A DNA stretch of 64,000 bases from Micractinium sp. NFX-FRZ (taxonomy: Eukaryota > Chlorophyta > Trebouxiophyceae > Chlorellales > Chlorellaceae), in assembly GCA_029339195.1 (NCBI GenBank), contig JAPTJF010000034.1, positions 62,001 through 126,000 of the forward strand, in the 5' to 3' direction. Position 1 is the first letter of the stretch; every line of letters starts with the position of its first letter. Positions 53,501 through 63,444 of the stretch are shown here, piece by piece. A program made the position numbers and the translations under genes. Under the pieces are notes generated by a model, which saw nothing but the letters and a program-made list of their open reading frames with translations, searched no databases and was not told the origin of the DNA.

Positions 53501-56500
53501 CAACCTCACTGCAGAGATGGGCCAAGTTGCAGTACAGGCTATCATTGGCGCTGCTGACAGTGGGCCCAGTGTCCGCCCGGGGCTGCAGGCTCTCAAGCGT
53601 GCGCGCACGGCCCGCATTTCCAGCATCAGCAGCCTAGGCGCCCCGCCACTGACTGCGGGTGGCAGCGGCAGCTTCCAGGCCTACTCGATGGAGGCTGTGG
53701 ATGAGTTGTTTGGCCCAGACCAACCAGTGGGTGGCGGTGGCCTGACAGCTGGCAGCGCAGGCGGGAGGGGGCTGTGGTCCCCGCTCAAGTCTGCCGGCAG
53801 TGGCAGTTTTGGCTTTCCTGGCGCCCCCGGCGTGCCCCGACTGTCTTCCCTGCTGCTTCACAGCGGGGCCAGCGGCAGCATGCAGTGGCCTGACAGCCCG
53901 CAGGGCGCCAGCGCCGGCTCGCTGTCTGGTGCCGCATCCTTGCGGGCAGGGGGCCTCCCTGCCTCCCCCACCGCCGCCGCCGCCAGCAGCCCCAAGGCGT
54001 CATTCATATCCTTGGAGGGCAGCGGCGGCAGTGGCAGCGGCTTCAGCCCAGCCGCGGACACCACACCGCTGGCGCAGCCCGAGGCAGCGCTGCAGCAGGT
54101 CATGAGTGCGCTGCAGGCAGCAGCGGTCAGCCAGAAGAAGGAGCTGGACTGGCAGGCGCAGTTTGAGGCGCTGCGCACGGTGCGCCGCCTGGCGCTGCAC
54201 CACCCCGGCGTGCTGGCACCCCCCGCTACTCTGCACGCGCTCGTAGTGCTGGCAGCACCTGTGGTGGACGCGCTGCGCAGCACGATGTCACGCCTGGCCA
54301 TCGCCGTCTTCCAGGTGGGTGGGCAGGTGCATGGGGTGTGCAGGACAGGGCGTGCACACATAACACGGTTGACTTGGGTGTGGGGAGGTCAACGGGTGGG
54401 TGGGCACGCACGCACAAAAGTCATTGCCGCTCTAGCAGCAGAGCAGCAACAGCAGCAGTGCTTCAGCCGGTGCATGTACGGCTGTGCATGCCTCACTCTG
54501 CGTGTATGTGTGTCTTCTCTGCGCTGCGCTGCTGTAGGGACTGGTGGAAGCACTGGGCCCTGCCATGGATGCTGAGCTGGACGCTTTTGTGCCCCTGCTG
54601 CTCAAGCGGGCCGGACAGGTGCGCATGCTAGGCCTTCCCTTGCTGCCGTTCGCCCAAGTCGTTTGGGCAACGACTGGAATGCTACCGCAGAAGCGCCGTC
54701 GGAAGCAGCCCAGCTATGCCACCTGGAGGCAGCACCCCGGGATGCCTGGGGCTGCACACGCAAGCACACAGCATTGCAGCGTGCGAAGCAGCATGTCATT
54801 CAGTGCACTTTGTCGCCGCACCCTCCCTACGTGCCTGTAGATCTCCATCTCTGGGCGGGACAACTTCCTTGCAGTGGAGGCGGACCGAGCGCTGGCAGCA
54901 GTGGTGGCGCATGCAGGGGAGGCGCGCGCCTGCGGCTCGCTGCTCACCTGCCTGGCCTCCAAGTCGCCCGATGTCCGGGCCAAGGCGGCCATGCACCTGG
55001 ACCTGTGGCTGCAGCAGCACGGCGCACGCCTGGTCGGCGGCACGGGCGGAGTGGGCGGCGGCGGCAGCGCAGCTTTGGTGACCCGCCTGCTGAGGGCTGC
55101 TGTGGGGCTGCTGGACGAGGGAGGCCTGGAGGGACGCACTGCTGGCAAGCGCATTCTGTGGGAGCTGCGCCGCCTGATGGATGGTGCTTCGGCTGCGGGC
55201 GGTGGTGACGACTTCAAGCGCACCCTGCACCGCCTGGACTGCAAGGCAGACAAGGTGTGGGGAGAGGGGGCGCACTTGGCCCGAACGCTGGGAGTGACGT
55301 AGGGATGCAGGCTGGGGTGCCTGGGGGACTGCAGGCGGCACGCAGCCTGCTTGCTTTTGGGGTTTGCGTGAACACTTGTCAACTGTGTGATGCGCCTGCC
55401 CTCTCTCAGTGAAGCCTTGGCTGTATTTCTAGCTCACGGTTGCTTTTCACCCCTAACAACCGCCTGTGCAGGTCTGGGACATGTTTGAGTCAGGACGCAT
55501 GCCGGCAGCCCCCGCCCGCCTGCCCTCTGCAACCCTGCGCCTGCCCTCCGCGGGCAGTGGCCCACCGTCGCCCACGGCTGGCAGCTACAGCCCTGCCAGG
55601 CCAAGCATGCCGCCTGCCGCTGGCAGCACACTGGTGCAGGCGCCTCGCGGCAGCAGTGCCAGTCTGGCAGGCCCCAGTAGCTTGCTGAACAGCACGGCTG
55701 GCTCCAGAGTGTCATCTGCTGTGCCGGGGACTGGTAGCGCCGGCAGCAACACCGGCGCTGGCGTTGCTGCAGCTGCCCCACGCCAGCCTGGCAGCCGATC
55801 TGGCAGCTTGTTAGGAGGTGGTTCTGGTGCTCTGAACAGCAGGAGCGCCGGCGGTGACCGGGCAGCGGGCAGCGCAGCAGCAGGGCCAGGTGTGCGGCGG
55901 GGGTCCAGGCCAGGCAGCGCTGGTGTCCCTGGCCCTGCACCCTCCGGCTCCTTGGCTGGCCTGGATCCAGACCTGCAGCAACGGCTGGAGGCAGCACAGG
56001 CGCAGATGGGCAGCCCAGAATGGAAGGTCCGCGTGCAGGGGGTGGAGGCAGTGCAAGCGGCTGCGGCAGCGCAGGCAGGGGCGCTGCCAGTTGAGGCGCA
56101 GCTATGGCTGGCTGATGCGTTGACTCAGCGAGCGGTGGACGCCAATCTCAAGGTCCAGCAGCAGGTGGGTGCTGGGCGAACAACAAGGTGGGGTGTTTGG
56201 GCACCTGGCCTACTGCTCACATGAGCTGGGTGGGCTTGTTTTGTGATTGCATGCGCGCCCGACTGTCCATCCGTGTGGGATCCTTTCTGAGGGGAGTGCC
56301 ATGAACCGCTCCTAGTGTGGCCTGCTTCTTTCGCGCCCTGTCCGCCTGCCCAAGCTCTCTCACAATAACAGCTGGCCCCTGCGCTCTTACAGGCCCTGGC
56401 AGTTCTGAACATCGTGCTGGACAGCGCGGGGCCTGCCCTGGCGCCCACAGCACCTGCCCTGCTGCCCGCCGTCTGCAAGTGCCTGGACTCGGGCAACCCC

Positions 56501-57080
56501 TCTGTGCGCCAGGTGGGCACCTCTTACAGAGAGACTCGGAGCTTGGAGCTCGGAGAGACTCGGAGCGGAGCTCTCATGAAAAGTGCAGGGCAGCCTTCTG
56601 TCAGAATGTCTGCTGTCGCATGCTTGGGCTTAATAAAAAGCTGTGCTCGCTGCCACCTCAGCTCCTCACATACCCACTCTCCACGCTCCCCTCGGCCTCA
56701 ATTCGCAGGCGGCCGGGGGCGCGCTGGACGCAGTGCTGCGCTCCTGGAGTGTTGACGCGCACCTGCCACTGCTGATGGGCTCTCTGGGCTCTGCTCTGGG
56801 AACAGCCCGCAGCAAGGAGGCACTGATTGATCGCCTGGGTAGGCTGGTGCCTTCTCTGTGGCAGGCACGCCCAGCGCTTGTCCGCCAACACGTGCTGCCA
56901 GCAGTCTTCTCCCTTCTGGCTGCTGGGCGGCGCCCAGAGCTGCGACAGCTGGCACAGGGTGCGCTGCCGATGCTGGCAACGGCGGTGGGAAGCGAGCTGC
57001 TGACGGCTGCTGCAGCCTCGCCGGTACTGGGGGAGGCGCAAAAGCAGTTGGTGGTTGAGGCAGCGGCTGCAACACGATGA
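50521..57080 (+). CDS. TOG-array protein, crescerin/TOGARAM-like
   Basis: Probable microtubule regulator. Exons: 50521-50529, 50631-51008, 51161-51571, 51702-54314, 54538-54618, 54841-55254, 55472-56164, 56393-56512 and 56709-57080, all phase 0, 1696 residues. TOG-like HEAT array 1 (about 30-265) includes SFLLRLVADANFKIAISAM, PAWRVREEGVNAHIAALL and VAAAALEAFALLHARLG, close in order and wording to TOG1 of animal TOGARAM1/crescerin (FLRLLDDSNFKV..., VREEVVN...LL, RQAALEAFAVL). Array 2 spans about 1056-1302 (KKELDWQAQFEALRTVRRLA; SPDVRAKAAMHLDLWLQ) and array 3 about 1467-1696 (SPEWKVRVQGVEAVQAAA; VDANLKVQQQALAVLNIVLD). The long middle is Ser/Ala/Gln-rich with a thrice-repeated Trp motif (SLLNWQRP, SVQNWQRH, SLLQWRLP) and a basic patch LSSFKKKLFGG. 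CLASP is the alternative name, but the wording fits crescerin better. The first exon codes only three residues. Confidence 0.85.
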
Positions 57081-57332
57081 CCAGGACCGGTCGCGACTGC
57101 AACCCTTCTTTACTCAAATTTACTCTCAACCCAAGTTTACTCTCAACCCCCTGAACTGATGTGATGGCGCAATTGCGACCCTTTCCATCCTAATCATGAG
57201 CGAAATTAAGTGCCCAACTGATTGTCATGCCGAGACTGTTTCCCCCAACACCCACTGTTCTTCTGTTCTGCCTTGCGTGCTCTCCATGCGGCCAGTTTTA
57301 GCAGATACACTGCCGCCTGGCAGCCCGCTTTG

Positions 57333-57337
57333 TGTAA
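57333..57337 (+). terminator. Likely polyadenylation signal of TOG-array gene (TGTAA)
   Basis: TGTAA lies 253 bases after the stop. Confidence 0.5.
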
Positions 57338-57759
57338 ATGCCTCACGCCAATTGAGTCAAGCAAAGCTCATGCACATCTCAGCCAGTCGTTCTGATGTTA
57401 CAACACAACGGCTACACACAAGAAGCAGCCAGGATGGGATATCCAGTGCAGGGGACGGATCCATAACACAGTATTCAGGGATTCTGAAAGACAGAGGCAG
57501 GAGGATGGGAGCAGTACTGCGCAGGCAGCCGACAGCTGCACTGAAATCGGAGAGCAACAAGTAAGACGGGGCAGAAAGAATCGCGACGTTGACAACATGT
57601 GAAGTACAGCTAACTCTGTGTGCGCGTCGATCATGGGCTAGGGCGGCGACCCCGTGGGGTGGAGGCAGCTGCCACGGACCGACCAGCGTTGCCCCATTCC
57701 CCACAACAGTAGGTATGGGTTGCAGGCGCCGCCGCAGAGCCAGTCAGCCAAGTTTAAGT

Positions 57760-57764
57760 TTACA
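57760..57764 (-). terminator. Likely polyadenylation signal of Sel1/F-box gene (TGTAA on minus)
   Basis: TTACA lies about 226 bases past the minus-strand stop. Confidence 0.5.
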
Positions 57765-57989
57765 TCTCAAGCATACTGCCCTGTGTTGTACCTGCAGGCG
57801 CGGGGCACACAAGCGGGGGCAGCAGAAAGTGCAGAGGTGAGGGGCGCACAGCTGAGGGGCGATCTATATTCTGACCATCTTGTGCTTTCCACACTGAAGG
57901 CCTACAAGCGCACCCTGCCCATGCCGCCCGCCCCAAAGCTCCAACTGTGCGCCCCCTACAGCCAGCCTGGGCAACCAGCACCAAGCCAC

Positions 57990-59628
57990 TCACAGCGAGC
58001 CCAGCACACGGGCGGCCTCGCGGCAGCCGTGCCATTCGGCCAGCCGGAACCAGCGGATGGCGGTGGCCACATCAGCTTTGGTGCCCTCGCCATCCAAGTT
58101 AAGATAGCCCAAAATGTGGGCCGCCTGCGGGAGGGGCGGATGCAGGTTGGTGCACGGAAAAGAGAGGGGTGACAAGGGCGTAAGCGGAGGGGGGGGGGGG
58201 GGGGGCACTTCAGGAGAGATGCCCCACGTCAGCCACTGGGCAACATGGCGCAAGTGCAGCCAGAAAGCACATGAATGCACAGGCAGTGAATGAAGGACCA
58301 GCCCGACACGCCAGCAGCCGTGCCCCTCTTTGGCTTGCCTGTGAGAGGATCTGCCGGCACAGAGCCGCGCTCATCAGCGGCGGCAGGGCCCTGCCGCCTG
58401 CCGCCTCCACAGGCGCAGCGCTCTCCACAACGTCGCCAGGGGCTGCGTCACCGGGCGCGCCTGTTATGCCCCCCAGCTGCTTGGCGGCGCGCGTGAGCCA
58501 CAGCAAGGCCTCCTCCCCATCGCGGAGCAGGCCCATCAGGCCCTGCAGGCAGGCGGGAAGCCAGGCCAAGCTAGTGAAGCACGGACGAGGCTATGGAGGG
58601 CTACGCTGTGGATGGCAGCTGAGTAGCAAACGGAGACGGCTTATCGGGTTGGCGGTGATGGGCAAGGGGTCACAGCCCGGGGGCACTGGCCGGCAAGCTC
58701 TTATCAACATGAGCAGACCAACAACGCCCCAGGCAAGCGCCACTTGAACCAGGATCCCCCCATTAGCCCTCCCTTCCCTTGCCTGCCGTCCTTCCATGAC
58801 CGCTCTCTTCAGCACACCCTCAGCCCCAGCCGCGGAGGCGGCGAGCATGTCATGCCATCTTTCCAGCAGCATGCCCGGCAGTAGTACCACCTCCCCTGCA
58901 GGACGTCACCCATGTAGCAAGCATACCCCAGCTTCCCCACTGCATCACCCCCTCGCAGTACCACCTGCCCACCCCGCCGCACCTTGTAGCGGGCGTACCC
59001 CAGCTTCCACTGCGCTTCAGGGTGCCCCAGCTTGGCGGCCTTGCACCACAGCCGTGCCGCATCGGACTCTCCTCCAGTCCTGGCTGCTGCACCCAGCACT
59101 TGCCCTGCGGCACCCGCCCGCCCAGCCCGCCGGCAGCTGCCGTACCAAGTGGCGGCGCCTGGGTCTTCGCCAGGGCTGCCGCCGCCAAAGCTGCTGCCGC
59201 CCAGCAGTGCCAGCTGCTGCTGCTCCAGGTGGCGAGCTGCCAGCACGGTGGCAGTTACGTTGCCCGCCTTAATGGCAAGCTCCAACAAACGGGGAAGCTG
59301 CTGCGGTGCTGCCTTCAGAATGCCGCCGCCCCGGCTGCTACTGCTGCTGCTGCTGCTGCAGCCGCCAGCTGCTTCAGCCTCCGGCAGGCGGTGCAGGCAG
59401 GCGAAGCGCAGCTGCTGCAGCGCGCCGCGCTCACCAGCCAAGCCCTGCCGCCAGGCGGGGCACACATGGGAGAGGGTGCGCGCTGTGGTTGCGCTGTGCC
59501 CCGCCTGGGCAAGCACAGCAGCCAGCAGCTCAGGCTGCAGCTCGGGCCAGGGGGAGTGCTCCAAGCTGCTGCGGTGCTTGGCTGGCAGCAAGGGCGCGTG
59601 CTGCAGGGGCTGCTCACATGCCGCGCCC

Positions 59629-59664
<36 letters not shown>

Positions 59665-60470
59665 GCCGGCGGCGGCGGCTGAGCTGTGGGCGTGCTGGCA
59701 ACCGCAGCAGCCCGCGCCGTTGCTGCCACTGTCGACAGCCCTGATGCAGCGGAGGCTGCAGTTGGCAACACAGTTGCTGTTGGCGTTGCTGGCGTGCCCA
59801 CTGCTGTCCCTGCTGCCGGCACAACAGGCACTGCAGCCGTGCCTCCTGCTGCTGCTGCCGCTGCCACTGGCGCAACCCCTGCTGCTTCCGCTGGTAAACC
59901 GCCAGCTGGCCCTGCTGCCAGCACTGGCACTTCTGCCGCCGCTGCCGTGCCGCTGCTGCCGCTGCTGTCTTGCCAGCTCATCGACGTTGCCCGCCCCGCT
60001 ATGCTCCACAGCAGCGACTGCCGCGGCTCACACTCAAACAGCAGAGATGGGTGCTGAGCGCCAGGCTGTGCCTGCTGTGCCTGTTGCGCCCTTTCCTGCC
60101 CCCTCAGCTGGGACAGCTGGCTCACCTGCTGCGCCCCCTGCTCCTGCTGCTCCAGCTGCCGCCGCCGGCGACGCTCGCAGGCAGCCACACGCTCCGCCTG
60201 GCCCCACTGCTCTTGCTGGTTTGTCACTGCTGGTGCTGCGGCTGCTGCCGCTGCATTTCCTAGCAGTGCTGCTGTCTGAGGGGCCACTGGCGGCGGGGCG
60301 CCCACGGCGGCGGCCGGCGCAGCGGGGGCCACCTCAGCGCCACTGCCTCCTGCGGCGGCTCTTGCTAGCGGCCTTGCGGACGCACCAGAGGAGCGGCGCA
60401 GCAGGCAGTGCAGCAGCTGCTGCTGCTCGTGCCTCTGCCGTGCGGGCTGCTGGATAGCGCCTGCCTCCAT
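57990..60470 (-). CDS. F-box and Sel1-repeat protein
   Basis: Exons on the minus strand: 60470-58983, 58542-58339 and 58124-57990 (608 residues, all phase 0). The N-terminal half is low complexity (Ala, Gln, Thr; a polyglutamine run near residues 270-282). Around 305-345 an F-box-like segment reads WPELQPELLAAVLAQAG, then TLSHVCPAWRQGL, which fits an SCF substrate-receptor role (inferred). The C-terminal part has Sel1/TPR-like repeats: ARLWCKAAKLGHPEAQWKLG, EEALLWLTRAAKQLGG, AAHILGYLNLDGEGTKADVA, then AIRWFRLAEWHGCREAARVL. Such F-box/Sel1 or MYND/Sel1 proteins are common in green plants. The second intron has a GC donor (CACAG|GCAAGC). A 17-G run lies in it at 58189-58205. Confidence 0.85.
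58905..58945 (-). repeat. Copy of Sel1 gene exon 1 donor edge
   Basis: The true exon end reads (minus) CAGTGGAAGCTGGGGTACGC CCGCTACAAGGTG. A copy 72 bases into the intron reads CAGTGGGGAAGCTGGGGTAT GCTTGCTACATGGGTG. Confidence 0.82.
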
Positions 60471-60827
60471 TTTGTCCGTCTGTGGTCCGCCGCTGGGGCC
60501 GCCGCTGGTGCCGCCTCAGGGTGCCGCCTGGGCCGCCAGTCGCTGCTGCCGCCGGTGGGGCGTGCTTCCCAGGGATGAGGGAGCTCTGGGACACCTGGCC
60601 GGTCGCTCTGGTGAGATACAGCGCCCACAATTTCCTCCCACCGCAGTTTCGGTGCTGCAAGCCACTCAGGGAATGATCAGCCCACTAGACCAACGTTTGA
60701 GGCTTTTCGACTGGTCTGATCGCTGGTTTCCTGCCAAGCAGCCTTTTTTGGCACTAATCTGCTGCGACATGCTGCGGGAAGTATTTTCACACAAAGCGCG
60801 CATCGCCGGCCTAAGCATCCACATCCT
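60471..60827. promoter_or_regulatory. Divergent spacer, Sel1/F-box and small CxxC protein
   Basis: The 357 bases between start codons probably carry both promoters. No named element was identified. Confidence 0.45.
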
Positions 60828-61610
60828 ATGCCAATTGCTCAACCGACACCCTGCATGGCTTCACTGGTTGCCCGGCAGGCCGCCCAGGCTCCTCCCCACA
60901 CGCAGCTCTGCCGTCGCTCGCTGCATGTCTCTGGCGGCAGCCTAGCCCAGTGGCATCGCCGTCAGAGCTTCGCGGCGGCTGCCCCACCAGCAGCTGTACC
61001 TGCGGCGGCGGCGGCGGCAGCGGCAGCGGCGGCAGCAGCGGCCGTGCAACCTCCTGCCACGGCGGCGCAGCCATTTGTAGACCTGGCGGCAGCAATAGTG
61101 GATGAGGCACCGGCATGGACCCTTGATCAAGCGGTCGGCCTCGTCTTTGGCGGCCTCCTATTGCTGCTCTACCTCAGCTCCACGCAGGTAGGCTGGCAAG
61201 CGGCAGGCAGGCAGGGGCTGGGGCTGGAGCTTGCTGTGCGTGACAAGTGCTGCAAAGCAAGGCTTGCCGCCCTGGCAAGGATTGAGAAGAAGTTGCAGCC
61301 CCATCATCTGAGCCGCCTGGTGGGCCCCGCTGCCTGCCCTCACCCAATGCCCCTGCTCCGTGCGCACCTGTAAGCACCAGTACCCCGGCCGTCGCAGGTG
61401 GGTCCGTGCGCGCGCTGCTCCCATGCTGCTCATCCCTGCTTCGCAAAGCCAACCTGCCGCCCACTCCACCGTCTTTCCGCCCCACCCCCGCAGGTCGACA
61501 AGTATGTGGCCAAGGAGCAGCGGCGGCAGCTGGGGCTGTGTGAGGAGTGTGGAGGGGTCAACGATCCCGCCACCTGCCAGCAGAAGGGCTGCCCCAGCCG
61601 CACCCGATGA
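60828..61610 (+). CDS. Small single-pass membrane protein with CxxC...C....C tail, probably plastid
   Basis: Exons 60828-61187 and 61494-61610 (158 residues; 149 if the in-frame ATG at 60855 is used). The first about 75 residues are Ala/Arg/Ser-rich with no acidic residues (MASLVARQAAQAPPHTQLCR), typical of a chloroplast transit peptide, with an Ala run before the mature part. One hydrophobic helix, LDQAVGLVFGGLLLLLYLSS, is followed by a charged stretch (KYVAKEQRRQ) and a Cys motif, LCEECGGVNDPATCQQKGCP (C-x2-C-x8-C-x4-C), that could bind zinc or an iron-sulphur centre. An acceptor at 61399 (GCAG|GTGGGT) would give an unlikely reading. The family was not recognised. Confidence 0.78.
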
Positions 61611-61995
61611 GGCCAGCTGCCAGCAGGGGTTGGCGGGTCGAGGCCTCCGGAGGTGCAGCGCTGACAGTTCCAACCACCCCCCCTGCATTGCCTGTTTGTC
61701 TGCTTTGCTGGCTTTTCGTGTCAACAATCTGTGAGTCTGTCGCTCAGCAACAAATAGGGGGAAACAGGGTAGGGTGCATGGCAGCGCACAACACAACAAA
61801 CAGATTACATCAGTGCATGCGCAGCAGGGCGCAGGCAGCAGGGCACAGGGGCATTACAACAGGATCAAGGGGCTGGCTGCTGAGCAGGGCCGGGTGGGCT
61901 GCCCGCATGCGCCAACACCAGGCCTCTCCCCTGGCCGGCACGGAGGGCCGGCCGGTGCCGTACACAGCTGGCGGCTCCCCTTTCCGTCCTGTCCC
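61611..61995. other. Convergent 3' UTRs
   Basis: Between the stops of the small CxxC gene and the SWIB gene. Holds TTACA at 61805-61809. GGCCGG/CCGGCC inverted motifs lie at 61932-61960. No gene was seen. Confidence 0.5.
61805..61809 (-). terminator. Likely polyadenylation signal of SWIB gene (TGTAA on minus)
   Basis: TTACA lies about 190 bases past the SWIB stop. Confidence 0.5.
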
Positions 61996-63444
61996 TCACG
62001 CGTCTGCGTATCCCTGGAAGTGTGCCTTGATGTACTTGCTGAAGGAGAAGCCCTTGAACCGCTCCTCCCCGGTGAGCCCCTTGAGCGCCGCGTCCGCCAC
62101 AATCACGCTCTTGTCAGAAGGGTCCTGCGCTTGCGTGGACAGGACGGGGCATATGTGTGAACAGGGCGTTCATGTGAATGGGACGTGGGGGAGGGGCAGG
62201 GCGACAAAGTCATGCGCGTGCATATGGGACAGGTGTCTGAAGGTGCCATGCGTGTGAATGGGAGATGAGGGAGGGCAGGGTGGCTTGGTTCCCCCACACA
62301 CCACCTGCACGCCTGGGAGCAACAATCGACACACACCTGCAGCCCCCTCTCCTTGCAGTATGCCCAGAAGAACTTGGTGATCTCGGGGCGCGAGGCGGTG
62401 GGCTTGCCAATCCAGGCAGCCATCTCGTCCGAAAGCCTGCATTCCACAGTTGGCTTGCGTTTGGAAGTGCAGCGCATTGCCGCAAGGCGATGCATGCAAC
62501 TAACTGCACAGCGGCGTGCAGCAACGCAACATGCACTGCCCAGGCGCTCCTGCCCAAGGCGCCCGAGCACCCCGCCCGTCCGCCCCTGCCGCTGCCTCCC
62601 TCCACGCCTCCACCACCATGCCCCCGCAGGCAGAAAGTGGGCAGGCAGGTGCGGTGTGTGTGCTGGGCTCACTTGCACTCCTTGGTGAACCCGTTGGGCT
62701 TCCGCTCCTTCCCATCCCCCTCCCCGCTGCCTTTGCTCTTCCGCCGGCTGCCGCTGCTGCTCTTGGGGGCTGCGCCGGAGGATTGCCGCGAGCGCTTGGC
62801 CGCCGGCTGCGCCTCCTCCTCATCACCGCCACCCTCCTCCTCCTCTTCTCCCTCGCTCTCGCTGCCGCCCACCACGTCTGCAAGGGGCGGCGCCGGAGGG
62901 GCGGGCGGCCGGGTGGGCGGGTGAGCGTGCAGGCCAGGAGCGTGAGGTGTGCCAGTGGTGCAGCACAGAAGCCGCCTGCTGCCTTCCAGTGCTGAAGCAG
63001 CATCTCCTGCACCTGCCAACAACAGGCTCCCACCCTAACGTATGCAACGACTCCACGCAAACAAACCACCCACCGGATGTTTTGCAGTGCTTGGACAGCT
63101 GCTTCTGCATCTTGAACATGTCCGTCTTCTCCCCCGTAAACAGCTTCTTCAGCGCGTCATCTGCACGTGACACACAAAGGCTCCCACCATGAAAACAAGT
63201 GACGGAGCAAATGCTTGGCTTCTTTGCTTGCGGAGCAGCGTCTTGAGCGTCACCTGCCATGCAGCACGCCCAACACAATGCAACACGTCCAGCTCAGCAG
63301 CGTGCGCCACGCAGTTCCACACAGCCCCCCGCCACCTCAGGCACCCCGCCACCTCAGCGCCGCCTCACCAAACAGGATGACGCGCTTGTTCTTGGGGTCC
63401 TGCAGGTTGTGCTCCTTGATGTACTCCCACATGCGCTTCACCAC
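61996..63444 (-). CDS. Double SWIB-domain protein, 3' part; 5' end off window
   Basis: SWIB/MDM2-fold chromatin-associated protein (BAF60 relatives; plant and algal stand-alone SWIB proteins occur in nucleus and plastids). Exons on the minus strand within the window: 63444-63369, 63160-63074, 62877-62673, 62436-62337 and 62124-61996, coding the last 198 residues. The first SWIB domain is represented by its second half (VVKRMWEYIKEHNLQDPKNK, then DDALKKLFTGEKTDMFKM and QLSKH). A linker follows that is acidic then basic (SESEGEEEEEGGGDEEE, then AKRSRQ and SRRKSKG). The second SWIB is complete (LSDEMAAWIGKPTASRPEIT, FFWAYCKERGLQDPSDKS, FKGFSFSKYIKAHF). The intron upstream of 63444 continues beyond base 64000. 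I found no exon for the start of the first domain in 63445-64000. Confidence 0.88.

Larger units (their letters stand above)
57081..57989. other. Convergent spacer, TOG-array / Sel1 genes
   Basis: About 900 bases, relatively AT-rich. Contains TGTAA at 57333-57337 (for the plus gene) and TTACA at 57760-57764 (for the minus gene). No coding exon was recognised. Confidence 0.5.

Noticed and set aside
58189..58205. 17-base G run as a structured element
   Set aside because: It lies inside an intron, is a single homopolymer and may vary by sequencing error. There is no evidence of function.
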